DNA of 64,000 nucleotides from Chitinophaga pinensis (GCA_943324745.2 CALPMT020000014.1:1-64000); one strand, 5' to 3'. Positions 51,777 through 60,139 are shown, counted from the stretch's first letter. Program-made: numbers and translations. The notes: generated by a model not told the origin, from the letters alone.

Positions 51777-54206
51777 ATGAAAAAATATTACTTTTTTAAA
51801 ATTTATCTAACTATTTGCTTTAGTATATTTTACACGTTGGTTGAAGCTCAATGTGAAAGTGTGGGATTTTACAATTCGGATCAAAAACAAACTACAGTAG
51901 CTATCAATCGTTGTGAGTTTACTTCAGTGATAATACCATTGCTTATTCCATTTGCTCATCCAAAAGTTGAAATTTCTCCTAAGTTTAATAGTCTATCAGG
52001 GGATGTTAATGTGACTTATGTAAATAAATTCATCAACATTAATGCGAATATTACCCAAAATCCAGAATTTCCAAATCCAGAATTCACGATTTTAGTTTCC
52101 GACTCGTTGAATCCATCTTTAATTTGTACTTTAAATTTAAAGGTAGAATCAATACCATGTATTTTGCCAGTTAAAAAAGTAGAAAGTATCCTTGCAGATT
52201 GTGATTCACTCCATGGTGGATTAATTATTAAACGTATAGCACCATGTAAAGTTGTGGTAAAAAATACGTTACGAACAGAAGTTTATAGCAAAGAATATAA
52301 AGAAATTACTCCAGCGGATACGATACCTGATTTACAAGTAGGGGCTTATACTATTGATGTGTATGGTTACAATAATACAGGTAATTTAATTCCAATTCAA
52401 AATATGTATGAAATTATTTCCTTACCAAAAAAAATAGGAATATCTACTCCGTATAATAAAAAAATTATTTGTGAAGGAACACCTATTGTTTTGTCTGTTC
52501 CAAAAGCAGAAAAATATATTTGGAGCACAGGAGATACTACTCAAATGATTTCTGTATCCAAACCAGGTAAAGTTTCAGTGATATTTACTAATACGGTTGA
52601 AAAAAATTGTATGCAAAAAGATACAATAGACCTTGTTTTAAATCCTAAATTAACTTTTGAAGTTATCCAAGAAAGAAAGGATTGCACAACAGACTCAGTA
52701 ACAATTTATTATATTGCAAAAGGAGGTAAAGCACCTTACACTTTTTCCGATTATGCCAATAATTCGTGTATGGATAGTGATTGCTTAAAAAAGCAGGACT
52801 CAATTACAAAACATACATTTGCTTATGCTGGGTATTCAGCTTATTTAACCGATGTATCGGGATGTAGCGTGTTAAAATCTTATTTTATTTTCCCTTCACC
52901 TGCTTATTTAAGTATTACATCGCTTTTCCCAAAAACTTTTTGTCAAGGTGATTCTACCCTATTATATGTTCCTAATGCAGCAGGGAAAAAATATGTTTGG
53001 TACCTAAATGGAAAAGAAATTCAAAATGTAGATACTAATGTTTTTACTGCCAAAATTAGTGGAAAATACTCTGTTTCTATCCTAGATAATGGGTGTGAAA
53101 TTCATTCCGATACAGTACTAGTTAATGTATTGTCTTTAGATCCAATTCCTGTATATACAAATTCACCTGTCACATGTTTAGGTGTGCCAGTCGTATATAC
53201 TACTGATCAAAATAAAAAAGAGTATACATGGAAATTTCCAAATCAAGTGAAAGGTATTGATTATACTATAAACCATGGTGGTACAGATACTTCTAATCTT
53301 GTTGCAGTTCAGTGGCTCACACCTGGTATGAAACAAGTAGTTCTTTCATATTCGAATGGTGTATGTAATGCGATCCCTACGTATGTAGCAACAGAAGTTA
53401 TAGTGCCGATTTACTTAGATGCAATTTCCCCTTTAAAATCTAACACTTGTGTTAATACTGAAAATACGTATCACATTAAAATCATGAATCCAATGAATAA
53501 TTCAGGAATTCAAACACCACTTTTTTGGTCTATTCCTGGTAACTCAGGTGCCGATTACATGATTCTTGCTGGTGGTGGTGGTTTTGATACTTCGATAACT
53601 GTAAAATGGCTTAAACCAAATAACCACGTCATCAGTGTAAGCAATCTGATAAATTGTGGCGGAAATACCTTAGTCTTTGAAGTAAATGTAATCGATACAG
53701 TTTCTCCAAAAAAACTAATTACTGATGCGACCTCCAATCTTTGTAAACTTGATTCGTTAAAATTAGCGGTAAACTCTCTAGCTAACTATGATATTCAGTG
53801 GTATTTTAACGGGAATGTAGTAACAAATGCTAAGGATTCATTATTTTATGCAAAAGCTGTTGGAGAATATTATGCTATTATTTCCAATGCAGGGAAGTGT
53901 AGTTATCAAACTCCAAAATTTGTCTATGTGAAAGATAATTGTGCTGGGATATCTAAAAATAGTGAAGAGGAAGTACTTGTGTATCCAAATCCTACTACAG
54001 CAATTTTACATGTTGATTTTACTTCCTATAACGATAAAAAAATACAAGTGGTATCTTTAGCTGGTCAAGTAGTATTAGAACAATTAGTTACAAAAGATAA
54101 AAATGAAATATTGGTAGATCACTTACCGAATGGTATGTATATCTTGCAACTTATGAATTCTAAAAATGAACTTATTTACAGAGAGAAAGTTACAATTCAA
54201 CAGTAG
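51777..54206 (+). CDS. Large secreted protein with Ig-like repeats and T9SS type A sorting domain
   Basis: An 809-residue protein with a signal peptide (YYFFKIYLTICFSIFYTLVE, then AQCESVGFYNSD). The body is a series of Ig/PKD-like beta units. Several contain cysteine pairs and the patterns KYIWSTGDTTQMISVSKPGK, KKYVWYLNGKEIQNVDTNVF and YDIQWYFNGNVVTNAKDSLF. The end is a T9SS type A tail: VLVYPNPTTAILHVDF, IQVVSLAGQVVLEQLV and LPNGMYILQLMNSKNELIYR. It is expected on the cell surface or outside the cell. No catalytic domain is visible, so adhesion or matrix function is the best guess. It stands alone and ends in a strong terminator. Confidence 0.83.
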   Translation: MKKYYFFKIYLTICFSIFYTLVEAQCESVGFYNSDQKQTTVAINRCEFTSVIIPLLIPFAHPKVEISPKFNSLSGDVNVTYVNKFININANITQNPEFPNPEFTILVSDSLNPSLICTLNLKVESIPCILPVKKVESILADCDSLHGGLIIKRIAPCKVVVKNTLRTEVYSKEYKEITPADTIPDLQVGAYTIDVYGYNNTGNLIPIQNMYEIISLPKKIGISTPYNKKIICEGTPIVLSVPKAEKYIWSTGDTTQMISVSKPGKVSVIFTNTVEKNCMQKDTIDLVLNPKLTFEVIQERKDCTTDSVTIYYIAKGGKAPYTFSDYANNSCMDSDCLKKQDSITKHTFAYAGYSAYLTDVSGCSVLKSYFIFPSPAYLSITSLFPKTFCQGDSTLLYVPNAAGKKYVWYLNGKEIQNVDTNVFTAKISGKYSVSILDNGCEIHSDTVLVNVLSLDPIPVYTNSPVTCLGVPVVYTTDQNKKEYTWKFPNQVKGIDYTINHGGTDTSNLVAVQWLTPGMKQVVLSYSNGVCNAIPTYVATEVIVPIYLDAISPLKSNTCVNTENTYHIKIMNPMNNSGIQTPLFWSIPGNSGADYMILAGGGGFDTSITVKWLKPNNHVISVSNLINCGGNTLVFEVNVIDTVSPKKLITDATSNLCKLDSLKLAVNSLANYDIQWYFNGNVVTNAKDSLFYAKAVGEYYAIISNAGKCSYQTPKFVYVKDNCAGISKNSEEEVLVYPNPTTAILHVDFTSYNDKKIQVVSLAGQVVLEQLVTKDKNEILVDHLPNGMYILQLMNSKNELIYREKVTIQQ

Positions 54207-54245
54207 TTTTCCAAATTTAAAATTATATACGTATTAGTTATGTAT

Positions 54246-54276
54246 GTCCTGGTAGAATTCTATCAGGACTTTTTTG
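54246..54276 (+). terminator. Terminator of the 51777-54206 gene
   Basis: A 24-bp near-perfect palindrome GTCCTGGTAGAA...CAGGAC (one G-T pair) is followed by TTTTTT. It sits 40 bases after the stop and 3 bases from the convergent amidase stop. Confidence 0.85.
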
Positions 54277-54278
54277 TT

Positions 54279-55055
54279 TTAGATATCTTTTAAAAATTGC
54301 AATTGCGTTCGAATTTCGTTCAAATGATCCGCAGATAAAACCACTGTTTTTACTCTTTCTTTGTGTGCTTTTATTTTTGCGATAGATTCCCCATACGCAT
54401 TGATTGCTGCCGAATCACCACTATATGTCAACCCTTTGCCGTCTTCGCCTACGCGATTTACACCAACTACGTAACATTGATTTTCAATTGCGCGGGCAGT
54501 TAGTAAAGCTTTCCAATGTGTATTGCGTTTTTCAGGCCAGTTTGCCACGTATAATAATGCATCAAATTTCGCTGATTTATGGTCTTGTAAGCCGTTTCTT
54601 GTGATTTCTGGAAAACGTAAATCGTAACAAATTTGCAATTGGATTTTCCACCCTTTATAATGAATACGAGTTTTGACATGTCCTGCTTTAAATACCTTTT
54701 CTTCTCCCGCTAAGGTGAATAATTTGCGTTTGTCGTAATGGGTATATTTTCCAGATGGTTCTACAAATACACCACGATTAAAGTAATAATCGTCTTCTTT
54801 CGCAATAAAAGAAGTATAAATTGCTGCATTTTTTTTAGCAGCCATGGATTGTAACCAACTAATTGCAGACGATTTTTTCATTTCCTCTGCAAATTTCTTC
54901 GCATGCATGGTAAACCCAGTATGAAACATTTCAGGTAGAACGATGATATCCGTTTCTTCCACTTCTGCTAATAGTTCTTCGAAGTGACGCATATTTTCTT
55001 TTTTATCTTCCCAAACTTGGTTGGCTTGTACTAGGGTAACTTTTAAATCTTGCAT
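54279..55055 (-). CDS. Nitrilase-family omega-amidase (YafV/Nit2 type)
   Basis: A 258-residue carbon-nitrogen hydrolase. The Glu-Lys-Cys triad is complete: Glu42 (VLPEMFHTGF), Lys109 (YDKRKLF) and Cys143 (LQICYDLRFPE). FETRF-like WKALLTARAIENQCYVVGVN and the closing SGDSAAINAYG are family signatures. Omega-amidases hydrolyse 2-oxoglutaramate and 2-oxosuccinamate, the keto acids left when glutamine or asparagine donates nitrogen to a keto acid. The start overlaps the end of the aminotransferase gene by 13 bases, so both enzymes are made together and probably act in sequence. Confidence 0.88.
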   Translation of the reverse strand: MQDLKVTLVQANQVWEDKKENMRHFEELLAEVEETDIIVLPEMFHTGFTMHAKKFAEEMKKSSAISWLQSMAAKKNAAIYTSFIAKEDDYYFNRGVFVEPSGKYTHYDKRKLFTLAGEEKVFKAGHVKTRIHYKGWKIQLQICYDLRFPEITRNGLQDHKSAKFDALLYVANWPEKRNTHWKALLTARAIENQCYVVGVNRVGEDGKGLTYSGDSAAINAYGESIAKIKAHKERVKTVVLSADHLNEIRTQLQFLKDI

Positions 55056-56173
55056 AATTTTTCAGCTGCGTTTATTAAGGTATGATCGTCTTTGGCAAAG
55101 CAAAAACGAATGGTATGTGTATCTGTTTGATCTGCATAAAATACGGAAAGTGGAATGGCTGCAACACCATGTTCTTTAACTAATCGTTCACAAAATGCTA
55201 CATCACCTTCTGTTGAGATAGCATCGTAGCGAACAGTTTGAAAATAGGAACCTTCCGAAGGTAACAAGGTAAATCGACTTTTCGCTAGTAATTTTCGAAA
55301 GAAGTCGCGCTTTTCCTGGTAATAAGCTCCAAGCGTTTGTACATCTTTTTCACGTAAATACTTCGCTAACGTAATTTGCGCGACACTATTCACACAAAAC
55401 ACTAAAAATTGATGCACTTTTTTTATTTCTACCATAATAGCTTCTGGCGCAATTAAATAACCCATTTTCCATCCTGTAATATGAAATGTCTTTCCAAAAG
55501 AAGAAACTATCACACTTCGATTTAACAATGCTTCACGTGTATTTGCAGAAATGTGTTTTTGCTCAAACGTAATGTATTCATATACTTCATCGGATAATAA
55601 AATGATGTTAGGATATTTTGCTAAAATGGCTTCGATTGCTTGGATGTCTGACTCCTGAAAAATTCGTCCAGAAGGATTATGTGGATTATTGATAAATAAA
55701 ATTTTAGTTCGTTCATTACAAGCACGTTCAATTTTATCCCAATCCGGTATAAAATCAGCTTCTAACGATACATGTATAGGTTTACCACCCGCTAAGAGAA
55801 CAGAAGGCGCATAACAGTCATATGCCGGGTCTAAAATCACGACTTCATCGTTCGTATGAACCAATGCTTGTAGTATCGTAAAAATCGCTTGCGTAGCTCC
55901 TGCAGTGACTAGTACTTCGGTATTTGGGTTTACCGTACGACCATAACTTTTTTCCGTCAATAGCGCAATTTCCTCTAACAACAACGGATGACCAGCCATC
56001 GGTGCATATTGGTGTGCATTTTCATTACTAGTCTCTTGCAATAATTGAATCAATCGTTCATCCACTGGAAAATTTGGAAATCCTTGTGCTAAGTTGATCG
56101 CTTGATAATCGTTTGCCATTTTCGACATCGTTGTAAAAATGGTCGTTCCTATATGTGGTAATTTTGACTGCAT
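55043..56173 (-). CDS. Methionine/glutamine-type aminotransferase (YbdL-like)
   Basis: A 376-residue fold-type I PLP aminotransferase. The opening is typical (LPHIGTTIFTTMSKMANDYQ, AINLAQGFPNFPVDERL), followed by EVLVTAGATQAIFTILQAL, LDPAYDCYAPSVLLAGG and INNPHNPSGRIFQESDIQAI. The PLP lysine is Lys228 in SSFGKTFHITGWKMGYLIAP, and the late arginine is in HTIRFCFAKDD. YbdL-like enzymes prefer methionine and other hydrophobic or aromatic amino acids. Combined with the downstream omega-amidase, a glutamine-driven transamination for methionine salvage is plausible. No other salvage gene is nearby. Confidence 0.9.
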   Translation of the reverse strand: MQSKLPHIGTTIFTTMSKMANDYQAINLAQGFPNFPVDERLIQLLQETSNENAHQYAPMAGHPLLLEEIALLTEKSYGRTVNPNTEVLVTAGATQAIFTILQALVHTNDEVVILDPAYDCYAPSVLLAGGKPIHVSLEADFIPDWDKIERACNERTKILFINNPHNPSGRIFQESDIQAIEAILAKYPNIILLSDEVYEYITFEQKHISANTREALLNRSVIVSSFGKTFHITGWKMGYLIAPEAIMVEIKKVHQFLVFCVNSVAQITLAKYLREKDVQTLGAYYQEKRDFFRKLLAKSRFTLLPSEGSYFQTVRYDAISTEGDVAFCERLVKEHGVAAIPLSVFYADQTDTHTIRFCFAKDDHTLINAAEKLCKI

Positions 56174-56294
56174 AGTTGAAATTCGTGTTAAAATTATATC
56201 AATCGTAAATATAATACTTTACAATTTTTATTACCAAATAATTAACCTTGCTAAACATTCTGTTAATTTTGGGGAATATTTAAATTCCATATTT

Positions 56295-56558
56295 ATGAAA
56301 TCTCTTGTCATTGCTACTCTTGCATATTTGTTCATGTTAAGTTTGTCAGCTTGTTCTTCCAATACAGAAATTTGTTCTTGTTTAGAATCAGGTAAAAAAT
56401 TAGAAAAATTCTCTTCAGAATTATTGCAACGTGAAGCAACCGCGAAAGATCTTCAAAAAATGAAAAAACTAAAAGCAGACCAAGAAAAAAAATGTGCTGA
56501 CTTTCAAACGATGGACGGCGCTAAAATGCTTGAACTGAAAGAAGCATGTGGGGAATAG
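56295..56558 (+). CDS. Small lipoprotein of unknown function
   Basis: An 87-residue protein starting at ATG 56295. The longer frame from 56139 is not used because it would hide the signal. KSLVIATLAYLFMLSLSAC provides a lipoprotein signal (lipobox LSAC, Cys20). The mature chain has two more cysteines close together (ICSCLESGKK), a charged helical middle (KDLQKMKKLKADQEKKCADF) and ends LELKEACGE. Four mature cysteines allow two disulfides. I do not recognise the family. It is followed by a nested inverted-repeat element and then mgtE. Confidence 0.7.
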   Translation: MKSLVIATLAYLFMLSLSACSSNTEICSCLESGKKLEKFSSELLQREATAKDLQKMKKLKADQEKKCADFQTMDGAKMLELKEACGE

Positions 56559-56561
56559 TTT

Positions 56562-56810
56562 AACACAAAGTCACAAAGAAATTTCACAAAGAACACAAAG
56601 ATTTTTTTTGCGCAGAGTTTATTGAGTTTTTGATGATAACACGTTTTTGAGAACGCAGAGATTTTTGACAAAGTCAAAAATAAATACACTTGATTTTCTA
56701 CTAAAAGTAGAAAACTCTGCGCCCTTAATAATTCCGTCAAATACTTCAACTATCTCCAGATTCTCGGCGAAAATATTTGTGCTTCTTTGCGTCATTGTGA
56801 CCTCTGTGTT
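56562..56810. repeat. Nested inverted-repeat element (about 250 bp), MITE-like
   Basis: The outer arms are AACACAAAGTCACAAAGAA (from 56562) and an imperfect inverse ending CCTCTGTGTT (56810). The inner arms are GCGCAGAGTTT (56610-56620) and AAACTCTGCGC (56712-56722), a perfect inverse. Inside are two small hairpins: TTTTTGAC/GTCAAAAA (56662-56680) and TTTTCTAC/GTAGAAAA (56694-56714). No gene is credible inside. The symmetric, layered structure suggests a non-autonomous mobile or REP-like element, and the CACAAAGTCACAAAG motif is of a kind common in Bacteroidota intergenic DNA. Confidence 0.7.
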
Positions 56811-56848
56811 ACTAAATCGCAAATTTTCCAAAAAGTAACAAATATAAC

Positions 56849-56856
56849 TACCTTTG
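56849..56856 (+). promoter_or_regulatory. Putative -7 box (TACCTTTG) for mgtE
   Basis: An exact TAnnTTTG match 20 bases before ATG 56877. It supports this start over an upstream frame that runs through the repeat element. Confidence 0.5.
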
Positions 56857-56876
56857 CACCTCCAATTCTTACCGCC

Positions 56877-58223
56877 ATGCGTTTCAACCTTACGAAAGAA
56901 TTTTTAGAGCAAGTTCATATTGCAATCCAAAACAATGATGTAGAGTGGATTGACAAAAATGTCTTGGAACTTCACTTCGTGGATATTGCTGAAATACTAG
57001 ACGAACTTCCCAACGAAGATGCTAAAGTGATTTACTTCCGTATGGACGAAGAAACTCAAGCGGATGTTTTGATGGAGTTGGAAGAGGAGGTCCGTGACCG
57101 TTTCTTAAAGTCGCTTTCTAAGAAGGAAATTGCAGAACAATTAGAAAACTTAGATTCCGATGATGCAGCGGATATCTTATATGAGTACGACGATACCGAG
57201 ATTCAGGAAGTAATCTCCCACATGGAGGATGATGAAGCGGCTGACGATATCGTTGACCTATTAAATTACGACGAAGATACTGCAGGGGGACTCATGCAAA
57301 AAGAGTTTCTACATGCAGAAATTGATTGGACGGTGGAACAATGTTTAATTGAAATCAGAGAACAAGCAAAAGAAGTCGATAAAGTCTATACAATTTACGT
57401 AGTTGATTCACTTAATAAATTAGTTGGAGTATTATCTTTGAAGGAGTTATTCTTCTCAGAACCAAATCATAAGATTAGAGATTTATACCAGTCTAAAAAT
57501 ATTATTTCGGTGAAAGTTACCGACGATCAAGATGAGGTAATGCGTTTGTTCGATAAATACGGGTTGGTTTCGATTCCAGTATTAGATTACCAAAGCAAAT
57601 TAGTTGGTCGTATTACCATTGATGATGTAGTAGATATAATTCGTGAAGAAGCAGATCGAGATTTCCAATTAGCAACGGGTATTTCTGAAAAAGTTGAAGA
57701 TAACGCAAGTATTTTCCGAATCACGAAAGCGCGTTTACCGTGGTTAATAGTAGGAATGTTAGGTGGAACACTCGGTGCAAAAGTGATTTCTTCCTTTGAG
57801 GGTAGCATTAGTCATGTACCAGCACTTGCTTTCTTTATTCCTATGATTACTGCAATGGGTGGGAATGTTGGGGTACAGTCTTCTGCAATTGTGGTTCAGT
57901 CCTTAGCGAAAGGAAGTCAATTTAAAAGTATTTTTTCGAAGCTTGGTAAAGAAGTATTAGTTGGACTATTTAATGGCTTGATTTGTTCGTCACTTATCTT
58001 CGGAATAGCATGGTTTTTTGGAACTATGGAATTAGGTGTAGTGGTGAGCTCTTCCTTATTTGTAGTCATTGTATTTGCTGCAGTTATGGGGACGTTGATA
58101 CCTTTAATTTTGGATAAATACGACATAGATCCCGCCCTTGCCACCGGACCATTCATTACTACATTGAACGATGTTTTAGGTTTATTTATTTACTTTACCA
58201 TAGGTATGTTAATGTACGCTTAA
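56877..58223 (+). CDS. mgtE: Magnesium transporter MgtE
   Basis: 448 residues from ATG 56877, the normal MgtE length. A frame opening at 56787 would start inside the repeat element. The N domain is acidic and helical (AEILDELPNEDAKVIYFRMD, DLLNYDEDTAGGLMQKEFLH). Two CBS domains follow (YVVDSLNKLVGVLSLKELFF and PVLDYQSKLVGRITIDDVVD), which sense magnesium in the family. The C-terminal five-helix channel contains MGGNVGVQSSAIVVQSLAKG and ALATGPFITTLNDVLGLFIY. It should import magnesium. A -7 box is 20 bases upstream, and arsC/spx follows after 1 base, so they form an operon. Confidence 0.95.
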   Translation: MRFNLTKEFLEQVHIAIQNNDVEWIDKNVLELHFVDIAEILDELPNEDAKVIYFRMDEETQADVLMELEEEVRDRFLKSLSKKEIAEQLENLDSDDAADILYEYDDTEIQEVISHMEDDEAADDIVDLLNYDEDTAGGLMQKEFLHAEIDWTVEQCLIEIREQAKEVDKVYTIYVVDSLNKLVGVLSLKELFFSEPNHKIRDLYQSKNIISVKVTDDQDEVMRLFDKYGLVSIPVLDYQSKLVGRITIDDVVDIIREEADRDFQLATGISEKVEDNASIFRITKARLPWLIVGMLGGTLGAKVISSFEGSISHVPALAFFIPMITAMGGNVGVQSSAIVVQSLAKGSQFKSIFSKLGKEVLVGLFNGLICSSLIFGIAWFFGTMELGVVVSSSLFVVIVFAAVMGTLIPLILDKYDIDPALATGPFITTLNDVLGLFIYFTIGMLMYA

Positions 58224-58224
58224 A

Positions 58225-58575
58225 ATGAAACGCATTTACCATCTTTCTACATGTTCAACATGTAAACGTATTCTCAAAGAAATTAATCCAGATTCAACGG
58301 TAGAATTAGTTGATATAAAAGTCAACAATATCGATGCTTCAACGCTGGATTGGATCCAATCAAAAGTTGGTTCGTACGAAGCTTTATTTTCAAAAAAAGC
58401 ACAAAAATTTCGCCTGCAAGGTCTACATGAAAAACAATTGTCTGAAGATGATTACCGTGCATTGTTGTTAGAAGAATATACCTTCTTAAAACGTCCATTT
58501 TGTATCAACGGAGAGAATGTCACGATTGGGAATACCAAAGACCAGGTCGCAAAGGCTGTTGAGGTGTTTAAGTAG
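58225..58575 (+). CDS. ArsC/Spx-family thioredoxin-fold protein
   Basis: A 116-residue protein beginning KRIYHLSTCSTCKRILKEIN, with the redox-type CxxC at Cys10 and Cys13. The family core continues with the EALFSKKAQKFRLQ, LLLEEYTFLKRPF and VTIGNTKDQVAKAVEVF segments. In true arsenate reductases (ArsC) a single catalytic cysteine and arginines act on arsenate, while Spx proteins use a CxxC to sense redox state and bind RNA polymerase. CxxC favours the Spx-like or YffB-like side, but the precise role cannot be decided. It follows mgtE by 1 base. Confidence 0.82.
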   Translation: MKRIYHLSTCSTCKRILKEINPDSTVELVDIKVNNIDASTLDWIQSKVGSYEALFSKKAQKFRLQGLHEKQLSEDDYRALLLEEYTFLKRPFCINGENVTIGNTKDQVAKAVEVFK

Positions 58576-58584
58576 AGGTTTTGA

Positions 58585-58725
58585 ATGATGAAGAATTTTG
58601 AATTAACAGATGAAATGCTAGATGCAATTGAAGAAGCAATTATATCTTTAGATATTGATGGTGGAGTACCACATGATCAGGTTATGGAAGAAATGAAAAA
58701 CAAATATCCTTGGGCTTTTAAGTAG
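58585..58725 (+). CDS. Small 46-residue protein, antitoxin-tail-like
   Basis: Starting at ATG 58585 (or the next codon, also ATG) and ending at TAG 58723-58725. It reads MMKNFELTDEMLDAIEEAI, then SLDIDGGVPHDQVMEEMKNK and YPWAFK. The G-x-P-H-x-x-V-M-x-x-M-K-x-K-Y pattern is reminiscent of C-terminal tails of RelE/ParE-type antitoxins, but there is no adjacent toxin gene. It begins 9 bases after the arsC/spx stop, so it may be translated from the same transcript. Function uncertain; it could be a truncated antitoxin or a real small protein. Confidence 0.5.
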   Translation: MMKNFELTDEMLDAIEEAIISLDIDGGVPHDQVMEEMKNKYPWAFK

Positions 58726-58763
58726 TTTTATGACTATTAAAATTTTATAGTCTATAAGTGTTA

Positions 58764-59117
58764 TTATTCAAAAATTTTATCTAAAATCAAATTATATTGA
58801 TTATCAACTTTTATTATATTAAAGTAGATTAATTCATTTTCTTCTGGAATTATGTTTTTTATAATATTGTTATAATGATATTTAACTTCGTTTACATCCA
58901 AATTCTGAATTAAACTTATATAGTGATATAATTCTTCTAGTTCTTCTCTTTTGAATTCGAAACATTTTAGACAATTTGTTATACATCTACAGCTTACCTT
59001 CAAATCTAAGAAATATCTATTAAAGTCAATTTTTACTATGCCAGTTAAATTACTTCCCTTTCTGTTGTGCAGTGATAATTTCTCATATTCTAATTTAAAT
59101 TCTTCAATCATTTCCAT
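58764..59117 (-). CDS. Protein of unknown function
   Basis: A 117-residue, probably cytoplasmic protein: MEMIEEFKLEYEKLSLHNRK at the start, then VKIDFNRYFLDLKVSCRCIT, a cysteine-containing middle (CRCITNCLKCFEF), LEELYHYISLIQNLDVNEVK and NIIPEENELIYFNIIKVDNQ. No family is recognised. The four cysteines within about 12 residues (CRCxxxCxxC) could bind a metal ion. It overlaps the end of the secreted-protein gene upstream by 10 bases, so the two are co-transcribed. AT content is higher than in the housekeeping genes. Confidence 0.6.
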   Translation of the reverse strand: MEMIEEFKLEYEKLSLHNRKGSNLTGIVKIDFNRYFLDLKVSCRCITNCLKCFEFKREELEELYHYISLIQNLDVNEVKYHYNNIIKNIIPEENELIYFNIIKVDNQYNLILDKIFE

Positions 59118-59665
59118 GTTAATATATATTTTCTTTGTTCGTTAAAAAAATCAAGGATTTGATTAAATATTTGATTGTTAGTCAAGTCATAATTTCCATA
59201 TGTATTTGTTAGTGTTTTTATTTCATTCCAGTATTTTAAATCAGACTCTGTTGGTTTTGGGTTTGCTCGACGTTCGATCATGCTTACGGCAAGATCTTCT
59301 AAATCATTGTATTTTTGTTGAATTATTTTTCTTCTTTCGTCAATTAAAGCTTGTTTACGAGACATATCTGAATATATTACATTATAATCAGGTTGGTATA
59401 AATTAGGGTAACCACTAACATTGTTATTTCTATCATTTTTATTGTTCTTATTATAAAATATTCTTCCATCTACAAAACCTGCGTCATATCCTTCACTAAA
59501 ATATCCCGATTTATTCATAATTGTAGATTTATTGGGGATTTCATTTCTACAATTACACCCTTTTTGATAACCTTTAACATAACCATTATAATAATCGTAT
59601 AATTGTTGACTTTCAGCATTATTTGATAATAATAGCATTATGATAATTGTAATTATATTTTTCAT
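59108..59665 (-). CDS. Exported protein of unknown function with Gly-Tyr/Phe repeat motifs
   Basis: A 185-residue protein with a signal peptide (KNIITIIIMLLLSNNAESQQ). The mature start has a repeating pattern of glycine and aromatics (YDYYNGYVKGYQKGCNC, then GYFSEGYDAGFVDGRIFY), with a CxC after the first. The C-terminal half is helical and charged (RKQALIDERRKIIQQKYNDL, EDLAVSMIERRANP). The function is unknown. The gene is divergent from the HTH regulator (about 108 bases between starts) and overlaps the next minus-strand gene. The arrangement of regulator, exported protein and small cysteine protein suggests one accessory unit. Confidence 0.6.
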   Translation of the reverse strand: MKNIITIIIMLLLSNNAESQQLYDYYNGYVKGYQKGCNCRNEIPNKSTIMNKSGYFSEGYDAGFVDGRIFYNKNNKNDRNNNVSGYPNLYQPDYNVIYSDMSRKQALIDERRKIIQQKYNDLEDLAVSMIERRANPKPTESDLKYWNEIKTLTNTYGNYDLTNNQIFNQILDFFNEQRKYILTWK

Positions 59666-59683
59666 TGTTTTATTGTTTTTTTA

Positions 59684-59691
59684 CAAATTTA
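59684..59691 (-). promoter_or_regulatory. Putative -7 box (TAAATTTG) for the exported-protein gene
   Basis: A TAnnTTTG match on the minus strand, 18 bases before ATG 59665. It lies in the shared divergent region with the HTH gene. Confidence 0.45.
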
Positions 59692-59753
59692 CCTGTTGAA
59701 CAAAAAAATGTTTATACGTTTTACTTCTTTTTTAGAAATTTTATTACTTTTAC

Positions 59754-59768
59754 AGAAGTTAAACTTCT
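59754..59768. promoter_or_regulatory. Palindromic putative operator AGAAGTTAAACTTCT
   Basis: A 15-bp perfect inverted repeat (arms AGAAGTT/AACTTCT around A), 5 bases before the HTH gene ATG 59774. It is a candidate autoregulatory site; its position would block transcription or translation initiation. Confidence 0.5.
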
Positions 59769-59773
59769 TAATT

Positions 59774-60139
59774 ATGTTGGAATATCATAAAAAAATTAAA
59801 CAATTTCGTGAGATGAGAAATTTCACACAAGAATATATGGCTGATATTTTAAAAGTTTCTCAGAGAGCTTATAGTAGTATCGAAAATGGTCAAACTCAAC
59901 TTACTGTTGAACGATTATTTGAAATTTCTCAAACTTTACAAGTAAATGTAGGGGAGATAATAGGTGTAGATAATAAATTTATTTACAACAATAATTTTAA
60001 TAATAATGCAACCCAAAACAAAGGAAATCTTGTTTTTAATCAAGATACTTTTGAAGAACAAAAAGAATTGTATGAACGTTTGTTAAAATCAAAAGAAACG
60101 GAAATAACTTTTTTAAGGAAAATCATCGAAAATCATTAA
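59774..60139 (+). CDS. XRE-family helix-turn-helix regulator with C-terminal coiled coil
   Basis: 121 residues from ATG 59774 (MLEYHKKIKQFREMRNFTQ). A longer frame from 59696 runs through the promoter region and palindrome and is unlikely. The HTH_3 domain covers residues of about 5-62 (NFTQEYMADILKVSQRAYSS, IENGQTQLTVERLFEISQTL). A linker with asparagine runs (NNNFNNNATQNKG) leads to a C-terminal helix (DTFEEQKELYERLLKSKETE) that could dimerise. It probably represses its own promoter through the palindrome at 59754-59768 and may also control the divergent exported-protein gene. Confidence 0.82.
   Translation: MLEYHKKIKQFREMRNFTQEYMADILKVSQRAYSSIENGQTQLTVERLFEISQTLQVNVGEIIGVDNKFIYNNNFNNNATQNKGNLVFNQDTFEEQKELYERLLKSKETEITFLRKIIENH

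Noticed and set aside
56139-56294. N-terminal extension of the small lipoprotein gene
   Set aside because: It would place the lipoprotein signal internally and overlaps the divergent aminotransferase start.
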